A stretch of DNA of 47,116 nucleotides from Nemertoderma westbladi. Lineage: Eukaryota; Xenacoelomorpha; Nemertodermatida; Nemertodermatidae. Positions 1 to 9,841 of this stretch are shown here, piece after piece. Position 1 is the first letter of the stretch. Every line of letters begins with the position of its first letter. Both the position numbers and the translations under genes were made by a program. Where the stretch lies: the NCBI GenBank assembly GCA_032718475.1, contig JAUCBJ010000102.1, forward strand, positions 1 through 47,116, in the 5' to 3' direction. The notes below the pieces were generated by a model. It made no database searches. It was not told the origin of the DNA and was given only the letters and a program-made list of their open reading frames with translations.

Positions 1-3000
1 TTTATCAATGAATGTTCCTGTGCTGCCGGAGTCCAGGAGGGCGTTCACTATATAGCTCTTCTGAGGTCCATGGACCCGTAACTGGACTACAGGAAATTCT
101 CGGATTCCTACATCGGAAGTTGGTGCTTTCCACGATGGTTGTCGATCAGAAGTAGTTAGAGTGAAGTCGCTGTCTGTATCTTTTTCATATGTGAGTGCTC
201 GATACACTGCGGTATTTATCATGTAACAGGATTCGTTTGCGTCGGAGAACTCATCCGTATAGAATCCTTCCATCTCAGATTGATCAGTGTCGTTCACATC
301 ACTGAATTGGACATGTAGTTCGGAATCACTTACCTGATTAGGACTATTTCGATCGAATTCAGCGTGTAACAAGATATGATGTTTCGCACCACACTTTGCA
401 CACCTTATGTCAGAGTAACAGGTTCGCCGTTGGTGTCCTTGTCTGAGGCAATTATAACATAACCGCTTATCCCACATGACTTCCCGTCTCTCCGTTAATG
501 ATTTCTTCAGGAATTCATTACACATATTCAAACGATGGGTCCCATCACATAGCGCACATTTCGGTTTGATGTTACTCACCTTATTTTGCGTAACATTGTG
601 TACACTTGCTTTTTCTTCGGGCTTTCTCACCTGAATTCTCTTGGGAGACGTAGGAGGAGTTTTTCTTACCTGTTCTCTCCTGTCATTTGTTCGAGACTTG
701 AATTTACTTACCCGATCTTTAGGCATTTTATTTACGTAATAAGATCTATCAGTGTCTTTCCCGCTATCTTCTCCTTGAGAAGTCTGGCTTTCGCCGTCGT
801 CTGTATAACACACTGGTGTTACCTTTCTCCTAGAGACGGGTTTTTCACTTACCTTGTTTTCCGGTGTCTTCTCTCTGGACAGTTTCAGGAGCTGTAATTT
901 CACTTCTCCATCTAGGAATGACATGAGATCAGCCATGGTAGGGTCTCGTCGTTGTTGTTCCATCATATATAACACTTTCTTATCCCAGCGTGTACCTACT
1001 CCACCCTTCGGTAAAGTAGAAGCCACTGCTCTAATAACCATAGTATTCTGATACTCATGAGACTTACCTAGCCAATCTAATTGTCTGCAGATCTCCTGAA
1101 TCTCATCGGAAAACTCTATAATTCCGCTGCTAATAAACTTTCGGGGCGCTACCAACTTTGCATACAAATACCCAGCTATGTTATTCCTATTACCATACCT
1201 GATGTTTAGTGTATCCCAAACTTGTCTTAATCCGTCAGGATGTCCAATAAACTTTAACGCCATTAACTTGGGAGATCCTTCCAAGCACTCGATGAGGAAT
1301 CTAAGTTTCTCTCCATTAGATAGCACAGAGTTCTGTATGTTATCTTTGTAATATTCATTAAAAGGTAACCATTTCATCTCATCTCCATTGAACTTGACGA
1401 TCTCTCCCACCTTTACCGCTTGCCGGGCTTCGGTTCTAGCCATTTGACGCGTAAAACTTTCTTGGGCCATCGTGTTATTTAATATCGAGTTATCGGTATA
1501 TAAATTTCTCGGATTATGATCCGGTCTATAGGGAATATCATTATCAACAGGTCTATAATTACCCTTAATAGGGTTCACTATAGGAGTTTCTACTTCGCTA
1601 GCAGTATAGATGCGTGTAGGCTCCACACCTTGCGCATGAGATACTTCAGACCTAACAGGTTGACACATTGTTACAAGGGGTGGTGGTATACCCTTTTGTA
1701 AATTTACTAATTTATCACGTTCTAGCGCGATATTTTGCTGCACTTCCTGCAACTCTAACCTACTTTCCTTTACGGTTCCCTTTAACTGTTGAACAGTCCC
1801 TTCTAACTCTCGGACCTGTTGGGAGGAGCGCATTTGATTCTCCTCCATCTTTCCGAGGAGAATGTCCATCCCCCGCCGTCTCTCGTCCACCCAATCAACC
1901 GCCGAAACGGGATCCGCCAACGTTGTAGCGGGCGGACGAGGGACAACGGGCGACAAATCATGAATATTTCGCTCGGAGTCCGGAGCATGAACTGTCTCAT
2001 GGGCTGTTCTGCTGGGCACAGGTAGCTTAGTGCTGTGCAACGGGAATTGAGAGGTAGGTTCAGGGAGTACAGGTGTCTCTACGACCGAAAGGGTGACTTC
2101 GGGAACAGGCCTAACTATTTCAGGCTCATCTACTATAGTAGGGAGTCTCTCTATTGTAATTGTTTGTTCTGTGGGTTCTGTACTCGCTAAGTTGGTGTTA
2201 TTTAGTTGCCTTCTAACAGCTGGAGGCAAATCAGGCAATTTTTGACGGTGGAATGTTCTTTTACGTCTGCTTAGGCGAGATCGATTTCCTCCGCCTTCAG
2301 TGTCGGTGGTATCGCCTTCCTCGGATGATGTATAACCCTGTCTTTTGGGAGTAGATCGATTCATCATCTGCATATTACTAGCTGTTAACTGTTTACTGAA
2401 GTCGTCTTGCTTCTCTTGAAGATTTTCCAACTCCAGTTGGGCGATCTCTTCAGCCGCTCTCCGTTCTGCTTCCGCCACCGCTGCCGCTTTTGCCTCTGCC
2501 GCTGCCGCTGCTGCCGCTTTTGCCTCTGCCGCTGCTTCTGCTGCTGCCGCTTTTGCCTCTGCCGCTGCTCCTGCCAAGGTCGCTTTTCTTTCTGCCTCTG
2601 CCACTGCTGCTATCTTTCTGTCTTCTATACGTTTTTTCCTTACTTTTTCTTCTTGGTCTCTAGCGATGCGGAGTTGTTCATCGAATTTAGCTTGGTTCGC
2701 CGCTAACCTATCCACATCAATTGCATCCAACACACGCTGGGCTCCTTCACTATTAGGGCTAAGTCCATCTAACCTTCTCCTCAACTCGTCATCACCTAAA
2801 AAACGCTGATAGTCTGACAGATAGATGTCAATGGCATCCCTCTTATGCGGTTTCTCTGCCGTCGCTTCACTTTCCACTTGGGAAAAAGTAGCGTCCGTTG
2901 ATTCTCCATGGGTTGAGCGCTCCTCCAGCTGATCTTTCCACTGAGCTGTTCCTTGAACCTGGCGACTCACCCGTTGAAACCAAGTCTTTACGGCAACTTG

Positions 3001-3789
3001 CAACGACGTGTCTTGTCTTCTTTTAGAAGCCTCTTCAAAGGCTGATAATATTAGCCTAATTCGCAGAATTCTTTCTCTAACTTGATAAAGCAGTTGTCCC
3101 TGCTCTTGAGGTCCTTGAGGTTGTTGTAACAGTTGTTTTTCTACTCGCTCCATAGAGCTGAAGAATCCCTGTGCGTATCCGGCTGCGGACCTCTTCCACA
3201 CAGCTGGATCGATGGTTTCCTTGGCTACTCCCATCCGGTGTATGTCTTCCCAGGCAGCTTCTGATAAATCAAACGGGAGTCCGGGTCCGGGGAAGTTCCA
3301 TTGCGACTCGACAATAGACTTCAGTTCTTCACTCGTGTATCCCGCATAACTATCTCTAGTTGAACGCTGGCTTCTCGCCCAATCGATCTGATGTTCTTCC
3401 ACAGCGATCAATAACCTAGTGAGTACGGCTGCAGGAAGGATGAGAAGGGGATCTGAATAAGCCTCATCCATCATCCTTGCTCCGCGTTCGGGTGTCAGTT
3501 CTACCGTATCTTCACTACTGGAGCTATCGGGCCATTGAGAAGTAAGTTCTTGGCTCGCGGGTTGTTGCTGTTCCGCTGCTTCTTGGTCCCGTTTGACCTG
3601 AGCTCGAGTGCCTATGATAGACCTACGATGTTGGACCAGCCTAGGTTCTTTTATTACTACTGGAGGGATGACCTTCCTCACAGTGTGGGGTGAACTGAAC
3701 TTAGGTGTAGACGGTTCTACACCTTTATCTGAGTCGCAGATAGTTACATCTAATAAACTGTCTGACAGGTTCTGCTTAGTATCAGACAT
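1..3789 (-). CDS. BEL/Pao retrotransposon Gag-protease, N-terminal part of Gag-Pol (runs off left edge)
   Basis: The minus frame starts at ATG 3789-3787 (MSDTKQNLSD) and stays open for 1263 codons to base 1, so it is 3'-incomplete here. The Gag core at about residues 790-970 resembles the DUF1759 region of Pao elements. Zinc knuckles follow at about 1073-1135 (CALCDGTHRLNMC, then CYNCLRQGHQRRTC, then CAKCGAKHH). A retropepsin motif LDSGSTGTFID sits at the window edge, with a DSG active site where the other BEL copy in this window has DTG. Unusually, about 790 residues precede the Gag core. They include an Ala/Glu/Lys-rich helical stretch (about 386-446, encoded by a short GC-rich tandem repeat) and a second probable coiled coil (about 631-700). 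No stop or frameshift was seen in the segments checked, so this copy may be young. RT, RNase H and integrase should lie left of the window. Confidence 0.88.
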   Translation of the reverse strand, partial: MSDTKQNLSDSLLDVTICDSDKGVEPSTPKFSSPHTVRKVIPPVVIKEPRLVQHRRSIIGTRAQVKRDQEAAEQQQPASQELTSQWPDSSSSEDTVELTPERGARMMDEAYSDPLLILPAAVLTRLLIAVEEHQIDWARSQRSTRDSYAGYTSEELKSIVESQWNFPGPGLPFDLSEAAWEDIHRMGVAKETIDPAVWKRSAAGYAQGFFSSMERVEKQLLQQPQGPQEQGQLLYQVRERILRIRLILSAFEEASKRRQDTSLQVAVKTWFQRVSRQVQGTAQWKDQLEERSTHGESTDATFSQVESEATAEKPHKRDAIDIYLSDYQRFLGDDELRRRLDGLSPNSEGAQRVLDAIDVDRLAANQAKFDEQLRIARDQEEKVRKKRIEDRKIAAVAEAERKATLAGAAAEAKAAAAEAAAEAKAAAAAAAEAKAAAVAEAERRAAEEIAQLELENLQEKQDDFSKQLTASNMQMMNRSTPKRQGYTSSEEGDTTDTEGGGNRSRLSRRKRTFHRQKLPDLPPAVRRQLNNTNLASTEPTEQTITIERLPTIVDEPEIVRPVPEVTLSVVETPVLPEPTSQFPLHSTKLPVPSRTAHETVHAPDSERNIHDLSPVVPRPPATTLADPVSAVDWVDERRRGMDILLGKMEENQMRSSQQVRELEGTVQQLKGTVKESRLELQEVQQNIALERDKLVNLQKGIPPPLVTMCQPVRSEVSHAQGVEPTRIYTASEVETPIVNPIKGNYRPVDNDIPYRPDHNPRNLYTDNSILNNTMAQESFTRQMARTEARQAVKVGEIVKFNGDEMKWLPFNEYYKDNIQNSVLSNGEKLRFLIECLEGSPKLMALKFIGHPDGLRQVWDTLNIRYGNRNNIAGYLYAKLVAPRKFISSGIIEFSDEIQEICRQLDWLGKSHEYQNTMVIRAVASTLPKGGVGTRWDKKVLYMMEQQRRDPTMADLMSFLDGEVKLQLLKLSREKTPENKVSEKPVSRRKVTPVCYTDDGESQTSQGEDSGKDTDRSYYVNKMPKDRVSKFKSRTNDRREQVRKTPPTSPKRIQVRKPEEKASVHNVTQNKVSNIKPKCALCDGTHRLNMCNEFLKKSLTERREVMWDKRLCYNCLRQGHQRRTCYSDIRCAKCGAKHHILLHAEFDRNSPNQVSDSELHVQFSDVNDTDQSEMEGFYTDEFSDANESCYMINTAVYRALTYEKDTDSDFTLTTSDRQPSWKAPTSDVGIREFPVVQLRVHGPQKSYIVNALLDSGSTGTFIDK

Positions 3790-3924
3790 GTTTGTTTAAA
3801 CAGTTGAATGTCTACCGCTATATTACAGTCTAAGCAAGTCTAGCAATTCAGTGTTAACTGCTAGCCTAGTAATTAATTACCGATACTGCTACTCAGTGTA
3901 GCGTGATATATATAATATATTAGA

Positions 3925-4170
3925 ATACCGGTATGCTTATAGTATATATAACTATATAAGTATTATTACAGACTAGGTTTATCACAGAATACCGGTATAA
4001 TTTTAGCACAAAGATATATAAATATATAATAGGCCTATCGGGAATACCGGTATACAGCTTACAGTTTGTAGTATATATAATTCTGGACTAGAATTAATTA
4101 CAAGTACCGGTATGATCTCAGCCTAAATTTATAGAAATAAAGATAATAGGCCTATCGTAAATACCGGTAT
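3925..4170. repeat. Degenerate tandem array with five ATACCGGTAT palindromes
   Basis: ATACCGGTAT, or TACCGGTAT with one changed base, occurs at 3925, 3989, 4044, 4104 and 4161, spaced 55-64 bp. Two alternating spacer types are visible. One carries TATATA...GACTAG and the other ends in AATAGGCCTATCG. The original unit was therefore probably about 118 bp with two palindromes each. The array lies just upstream of the gag start on the minus strand. Confidence 0.6.
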
Positions 4171-5097
4171 ATCAATTATTTTAAATAATTAAATTTCTGA
4201 ATTTTAGGGTTACTTGGTTACTTTAACTTACTTTATTACCGTTATTTAAGCAGTAGTCCAACTGATATTGAGACCTAATTGTTGTATGGCAGGCCTACTA
4301 TTTATAAATCGTTTGAGTTGATTTATAATATATATATACCCGTTGAAATGGGTTTTTGTCAATGTTTGAAATAAATGTTATTATTTCTGGGGAGTAATCA
4401 CTACACAAAGCGGTGCGCTTTCAGTGAAGTGTTACTTATAGGACACTAAAACAAATAATGCTAATTTACCTAAGTTACTTAATACTACAAATTACGTACA
4501 ATTCGGGTGAGATTACAATCTCTAAATAAACACAAAAATTTATAAACACACAAAATACGAATTTTCAGGGTAATTTTACAAACCAGCCTAACAAAGGGTT
4601 AGAAATCTGGTTATTACAACGGACAGGGTACTGCGGTATTTGAAAATAATACGTAGTAGTAAATACACTGCGTTGTCCAGATTGGAAAATACCACCGCCT
4701 GACGACCTATAGCCGTATCGCTATAGGTACTACGTTATGTATCACGGAGTGTTCCTACCTAGAAGTTAATAGAGCTAATCGAACGTGCCTATCAACCACT
4801 TTACAACAGAAATATAATGCCTACACTAATTACTTTCGGAAAGCACTGTACACTAAACCCTAAATTAGGTACGAGTACTTGTACAACATATAATCAGTAG
4901 TTAAATATACTTGAACAGTTAAAAGAACCACGGCATCTGCTGGAGTGACCGGTGCACAAAATCACCAGTCTTTACCTACGCCAAGCAGCCCGTGTAGTAC
5001 CGGGTTAATTTAACTATAGCGGTATGTATAACAAACAGAATTATTGTATGAACAAACTTGGGGAATGAATGTTGCGAATAATCGCATAAACTCTGAA

Positions 5098-5670
5098 TAA
5101 TAAATATTACGCTACGCGTACAAACCACTCAAACAAAATGCAGACCAAATACTGACAGACTACTATCAAGCCTAAATAAACTACAGGACATGCAGACTCC
5201 GAAATGATTAGGTAGTATGCGTTCTAACCCAGTAGTACGACTTATTCTTTAGATGGGGGTTTACCTTACAGCTTTGGCTGCCCCTACTTCCTAACCGTTC
5301 TTTATCGGACAGAGGCTCTACACACACTGCAATCCTTCAGACCTAATAACAGCCAGACAACTATCCAGCCTACAAATTATCTAAATAAATATTATACGCT
5401 ACCTGTACAGACTACACAAACAAAGTACAGACTAAACGATGGCAGACTACTCTCAAGCCTAAATAAACTACAGGACATGCAGACTCCGAAATGATTAGGT
5501 AGTATGCGTTCTAACCCAGTAGTACGACTTATTCTTTAGTTGGGGGTTTACCTTACAGCTTTGGCTGCCCCTACTTCCTAACCGTTCTTTATCGGACAGA
5601 GGCTCTACACACACTGCAATCCGTTCAGACTTAACAGCAATCAGACAACAGCTCAGCCTACAAATTGTCT
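5098..5670. repeat. Direct tandem duplication, unit about 285-288 bp
   Basis: Unit 1 is about 5098-5382 and unit 2 about 5383-5670. The middle of the unit, from CTACAGGACATGCAGACTCC (5181 and 5468) through GGACAGAGGCTCTACACACA, is almost identical between copies. The edges are more diverged. No coding potential is apparent. It lies in the leader or U5 part of the left BEL element. Confidence 0.75.
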
Positions 5671-5911
5671 GTACAATCTGATCAGGCTTACACGCCTTCT
5701 GTTCAATACTGGCCTACAAACAAATAAAACTTGACAGAAATAAGTAAAAATCTCAATAAAAAACCAGGGCTGCAGTCCCTGATTAATTATTAAGGCCTAC
5801 CGGTGTATAATTATCAAAATCGAATAATACTGCTGTACCTGTACTGCTGTATGTACCGGTCCGGGTGGTTAGGTAGTCAGGCCTACTTGGTACCGGTTGC
5901 CGGTACTTCAG

Positions 5912-7134
5912 CTTTATTGCCTACTGCAATACAGAAGCGATATCCGTTATTGTTCGCGCTTTCAGACCTTTGGCAGTTTAACCCGCCAAATTAGGATGTC
6001 TTCTAGATAATAAATCACTTTTAGCCTCTGACAAGTATTTGATTCACTACACTAGTCGAAACCAATCGGTGCGCGATCATTCACCCGCTGGATATACCCG
6101 GGAGATTGGGTTCGACGGCTTAATCGTATTGCTATGTAAGCCTAATGTATTATTCGACTGACAGTATTATATAATTTCTGACAATATTATTCACCTTCGG
6201 GGAATATTAACAGTTCCTTTAGGACTTTGCGCTCTATCTATAAACAGAGTTATGACTTAAACTACTCACAACGATATGGCTTAGTTACAATTCACATATA
6301 TGGCGCATTCTTTAGGAAATGCTTCGTTATCAGTCTCACTCATACACAATGCTGCACAATACTGCACACTGATCTGCCGATCTTCACTGATTTTAGTCAC
6401 ATATAAAAGGAACACGGACCGAATCATGTAGGGTCTATCAAATAACATTAGATTCACTTCAAACCACTTTAACATAAGTCACAATCGTTATATGTAACCT
6501 TTCTCTCTTACCTTCGTTATATCAAGAATATTAGGTTTTCGGGGTTATTTATCGTAATTCCAAATATAATAATTCATCAACCATATTATGAAGAACCGAC
6601 AGTAAATAGCATTATAACAGTTTGGTTTGAGACAATCAGTCAGTTTGTTTAGATTTGATAACGGATATATGTCCTTATAATTAAGCCTACTAGTGTTAGG
6701 CTAAAACAGAAAAGCACAAAATATTCCCAAGCCGCTCTCTCCTGGCTCAGGACAGAATGTAAACACTGCCCATAACGCATTGAGTGATTTCTAGGAAATT
6801 TCTGTACAAGAGCCATAAAAATGCTCTGATTGGCTGACTGAACTGAGAGATGCCGTAGAACAAAGAAAATCGACACGTATGAATATCAGCTGTTAACCGT
6901 CGTCAAAGTAACTACTGTTCAAGAGTAGCTATCACCTTTTGCGTCACGGAATTGCCATAGAATCATCAACTATGCCTTTCACAGTACACATACGGAGGAA
7001 ATAGCTCTTAGATCCTCTAAAAAACATCGATACAGCAATAATACGGTCTCTTACACCTATTAAATCAACTACAGAGTATTTTAATGTAAAAGATAATAAA
7101 AATAACGGGGCAATTCAGCAAAGGCTTTTACAGA
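5912..7134 (-). mobile_element. LTR-like block, copy A (candidate 5' LTR of the left BEL element)
   Basis: This block is clearly homologous, by eye about 70-75%, to 9842-11056. Both copies start on the minus strand with TGTA (TGTAAAAGCC here, TGTACAAGCT there), followed by conserved blocks such as GGAATTGCCC-like sequence and TACTCTGTAGTTG. An AATAAA lies on the minus strand at 5918-5913. The position and orientation fit the 5' LTR of the gag ORF at 3789. Against this, TATAAAAGG-type boxes lie on the plus strand in both copies (6402 here), so orientation is not certain. The 3' boundary is also not certain. Confidence 0.45.
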
Positions 7135-7334
7135 TGGGAAGTGATAAACTGGGAATATCTACTGCCAACTGCTATAGACTCCTGCCCCAAAATTTGTTGT
7201 ACAGCAGGCCTGTTATTTTTATCTAATATGGCTATTTCGCACCGGTAACAAAAACCGTTTAGTGTAGCTCTAGCTAATGTTAAAAAAATCCCACATGATT
7301 CACAGTTGTTTCTATTTCCCTTCCTGCGTGGCAT
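7128..7334 (-). CDS. Small predicted zinc-ribbon-like ORF, ending inside the LTR-like block
   Basis: This 68-residue frame starts MPRRKGNRNNCESCG. It has two CxxC pairs (CESC near residue 13 and CYRC near residue 33), which could bind one zinc ion. Its stop codon TAA is made from the first bases of the LTR-like block (CTG|TAA), so the reading frame may have been cut by the LTR insertion and could once have been longer. It sits outside the LTR in the minus-strand upstream direction. I do not recognise the family, and a chance ORF is possible. Confidence 0.25.
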   Translation of the reverse strand: MPRRKGNRNNCESCGIFLTLARATLNGFCYRCEIAILDKNNRPAVQQILGQESIAVGSRYSQFITSHL

Positions 7335-8078
7335 TTTATAAGTTTTTGGATGAGTTGTGGCATCAGTTCATAGGAATGGCCTTGGAAATGCGGTAGTTTA
7401 CTGCGATTGATAATAGGTGGTCCAATATATAGGGTTTAGTTTATTTCGCATTGTTCGTTCATGATGTAATACGCTATAGACAATCTAAAATAACTCGAGA
7501 TCTACAGTATAATGACTCTAACTTCCTATTATACTATCATAAAAACTTTGTATAAATGGCTAATTAATTAACATTAAATTTATTGGACCGTACGAATTCA
7601 AAGTGAATAAAACACACAATAATAATAATTCCCACTAAGTAACAAAACACACTAATACCACACCTAATAAATAGACTATAAGAACAGTAAACGAAAATAA
7701 TACACACTGTTTAGGTATTCATCTTCTCTCACCTCTTCAATGTCAGATGTTGCAAATACTGATAACACGAATAACGGTATATATTTCAATACTTGTCAAT
7801 AGTAATATATATAATTCAGATAACTATTTTATATCTGTACTGTTGAGCAAACTCTACATAAATTCAAACCTGTGTATCGCCGGTAGTGCTGTTGCTGTGC
7901 AAGTGTTGACGTGCTTGTTGCCACCGATCACGCGGTCAGCCGGTACCAGTAGTAGGGTGGTACCTACGGTGCGCACTACAACGGCAGTACAGCAATACGG
8001 TGTACCTTGCCAATGACTGAATGATTAGCGGTAACTATCTAAACTATTACTGTATTATATTATTATTACCGGTGCCGG
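7335..8078. other. AT-rich stretch without recognised genes
   Basis: Only short chance ORFs are present. Several CCGGTA-type words occur near 7880-8070. I see nothing else that can be supported. Confidence 0.4.
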
Positions 8079-8490
8079 TGTCACAAGGAAATCAGCCCCC
8101 CCTAGAATATGCCCCCCGGGGCATTATTTCCTAGGATATTATGTCCCCCCGGGCAATTTTTCCTAGGAAATTTAGCCCGGGGGGGGCATTTTCTCCTTAG
8201 GAAATAATGCCTCCCCTCAGGAAAATTAGCCCCCCTCAAAAGTCTGAAAACTGGTACGATACCGGTCTGCTGGTAGCCACATTTAATCTACCAACTGCAG
8301 AACTTGTAATAGTTGGAAGAATAGTACGGTACCGGTCTGCCGGTAGGTAAGCAGGTAAGGCAGTAAGGGATGTAGAACAGCATACTGAAGTATCTAAGTC
8401 AGTAGGCTACTGTAGTAACTACTGGTATAACAGCAGTGCGAGTGTGTGGTGTTGTGTGGGCGCCGGGCAGCTCCAAGCTTTTTTAAGTCT

Positions 8491-8808
8491 AACCTGCTCC
8501 TTTCCCTGATTTGGTAAAGTGATTGTTTATTGTTTTGGTTAGAAAATCCCGCCTCTGTAACCTGCTCCTTTCTCTCAATTGGTAATGATATCGTTTATTG
8601 TTTTGGTTAGAAAATCCCGTCTCTGTAACCTGCTCCTTTCCCTGGTTTGCTAAAGTGACTGTTTATTGTTTTGGTTAGAAAATCCCGCCTCTGTAACCTG
8701 CTCCTTTACCTCAATTAGTTAAATGATCGTTTATTGTTTTGGTTAGAAAGGCCTGCCTCTGTAACCTGCTCCTTTCCTTCATTTGGTAAAGTGACTGTTT
8801 ATTGTTTT
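8491..8808. repeat. 68-bp tandem repeat, 4.7 copies, two alternating subtypes
   Basis: Units begin with AACCTGCTCCTTT at 8491, 8559, 8627, 8695 and 8763, exactly 68 bp apart. Each contains GTTTATTGTTTTG(GTTAGAA). Units 1, 3 and 5 carry a TTTGGTAAAGTGACTG-like centre. Units 2 and 4 carry a CAATTAGTTAAATGATCG-like centre. The true amplification unit may therefore be 136 bp. Confidence 0.85.
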
Positions 8809-8931
8809 GTATAATTTTTGTAAGTTTTAGTAGTAATAAGTTTTGTTTATTGTATAATTCAGGGGGGGCATAATTTCCTAATGGGGGGCATTTTTTCCTA
8901 GGGAAATTTGCCCGGGGGGGCATTTTTTCCT

Positions 8932-8980
8932 AGGAAAATATGCCCCCCCGGGCACATTTCCCGGGGGGGCATATTTTCCT
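8932..8980. repeat. Perfect 21-bp inverted repeat, 7-nt loop
   Basis: Arm 8932-8952 (AGGAAAATATG followed by C7 and GGG) is the exact reverse complement of 8960-8980. The spacer is CACATTT. It forms the subterminal hairpin of the MITE-like element. Confidence 0.85.
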
Positions 8981-8986
8981 GTTACA

Positions 8987-9264
8987 CCGGTACTGGGCTA
9001 ATTAGGCCTCAGCTATAATCACCGCAAGGGTTGGCGGAGCCATGTTTAATTAGATTACATGATATGGTATGTCTGCAGTGTATGGTACCGGCTGACCAGT
9101 ATTGCAGTATTGACTGATTGCAGGATTCTCGATTCAGGGAATGAGTACAGCCTGAGAGTACCGGTACACATGGTACATGCAGAATTGCAAAATTTCTTAT
9201 ATTCTATAGTAATAATAATTTAACGCGTTTTAAATTTGGATAAATAAATTTATTATAACTGCAA
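8987..9264. other. Unassigned spacer
   Basis: No ORF or repeat that I can support, apart from scattered TACCGGTA words. Confidence 0.35.
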
Positions 9265-9269
9265 TAACA

Positions 9270-9500
9270 CTGATGCTGCACGAAGGCCCCACGCTTGCCT
9301 ATCTACTTGGAAAATTTTCAAACTTTTGCCAAACAACATGTGTATCAAGTTTGAATAGATTTCAAGAAGGATTGGCCGAGTTATTAACGTTTAAAATAAA
9401 ATACTGAAAAAAAAACGAGACAGAACGACAGAACGACAGGTTGATTAATGGTACCACTACGCTAAGGCTCACTCACTTCGTGGCTCGCCCCACATTAATA
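9270..9500. repeat. Foldback-type repeat with GAAGGCCCCAC / GGCTCGCCCCAC ends
   Basis: The segment begins CTGCACGAAGGCCCCAC and ends near GTGGCTCGCCCCAC. The same words recur at 29069, 29141 and 29314, where they form inverted arms. It is a short dispersed non-coding family. The exact ends here are uncertain. Confidence 0.35.
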
Positions 9501-9841
9501 ATTATTTTTATTTCAAAAATTAGTCAAAGTTCCAAACGATAACTGATGAAAATTTACGAGGTCATCTAGAAGATTCTATCCAAGATTATAACGGTGGCTG
9601 GAGAGTATTTGGCTGGACTAAAGCAGTCATGAATGCGAACGACGTAGCCGAGATTACTACCCTACACATATCGGCCATACGGCCACTAAACAGAGCTTAT
9701 GTGTTTAGCCAAACCGGTCTTTGTTACGAAACCTAAGGAAATAACAATTTCCAATTTCATTTGAATACTAAGTATTCAAAAGAAGATCAGATCAATTGAT
9801 TGAATAACACCAGTTCAATCCCGTATCTTACAGAATATTAT
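9501..9841. other. Unassigned spacer left of LTR-like copy B
   Basis: No supported feature. Part of it could belong to the end of the LTR-like block, whose boundary I cannot place. Confidence 0.3.

Larger units (their letters stand above)
3790..5912 (-). other. Long non-coding leader of the left BEL/Pao element
   Basis: About 2.1 kb separates the gag ATG from the nearest LTR-like sequence. It holds no convincing ORF. It contains the ATACCGGTAT array (3925-4170), a directly repeated 285-288 bp block (5098-5670) and AT-rich sequence. I could not place a primer binding site, so the boundary between LTR and leader is unknown and part of this stretch may belong to the LTR. Confidence 0.4.
8079..8986. 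mobile_element. MITE-like non-autonomous element with GC palindromes
   Basis: The left end TGTCACAAGGAAATCAGCCC and the right end (reverse complement) TGTAACAGGAAAATATGCCC form imperfect terminal inverted repeats. Both sides are flanked by CCGG (8075-8078 and 8987-8990), a possible 4-bp target duplication. Just inside each end are clusters of poly-C/poly-G palindromes combined with TTTCCTAGGAAA-type palindromes. The centre is a 68-bp tandem array. There is no transposase ORF. CCGG is itself palindromic and common here, so the target duplication is only suggestive. Confidence 0.55.

Noticed and set aside
2407-2706. Cys-rich plus-strand ORF (CRCRCCRFCLCRCFCCC-like)
   Set aside because: It is the antisense of the Ala/Glu-rich helix of the BEL Gag on the minus strand; the Cys richness comes from the GC-rich repeat.
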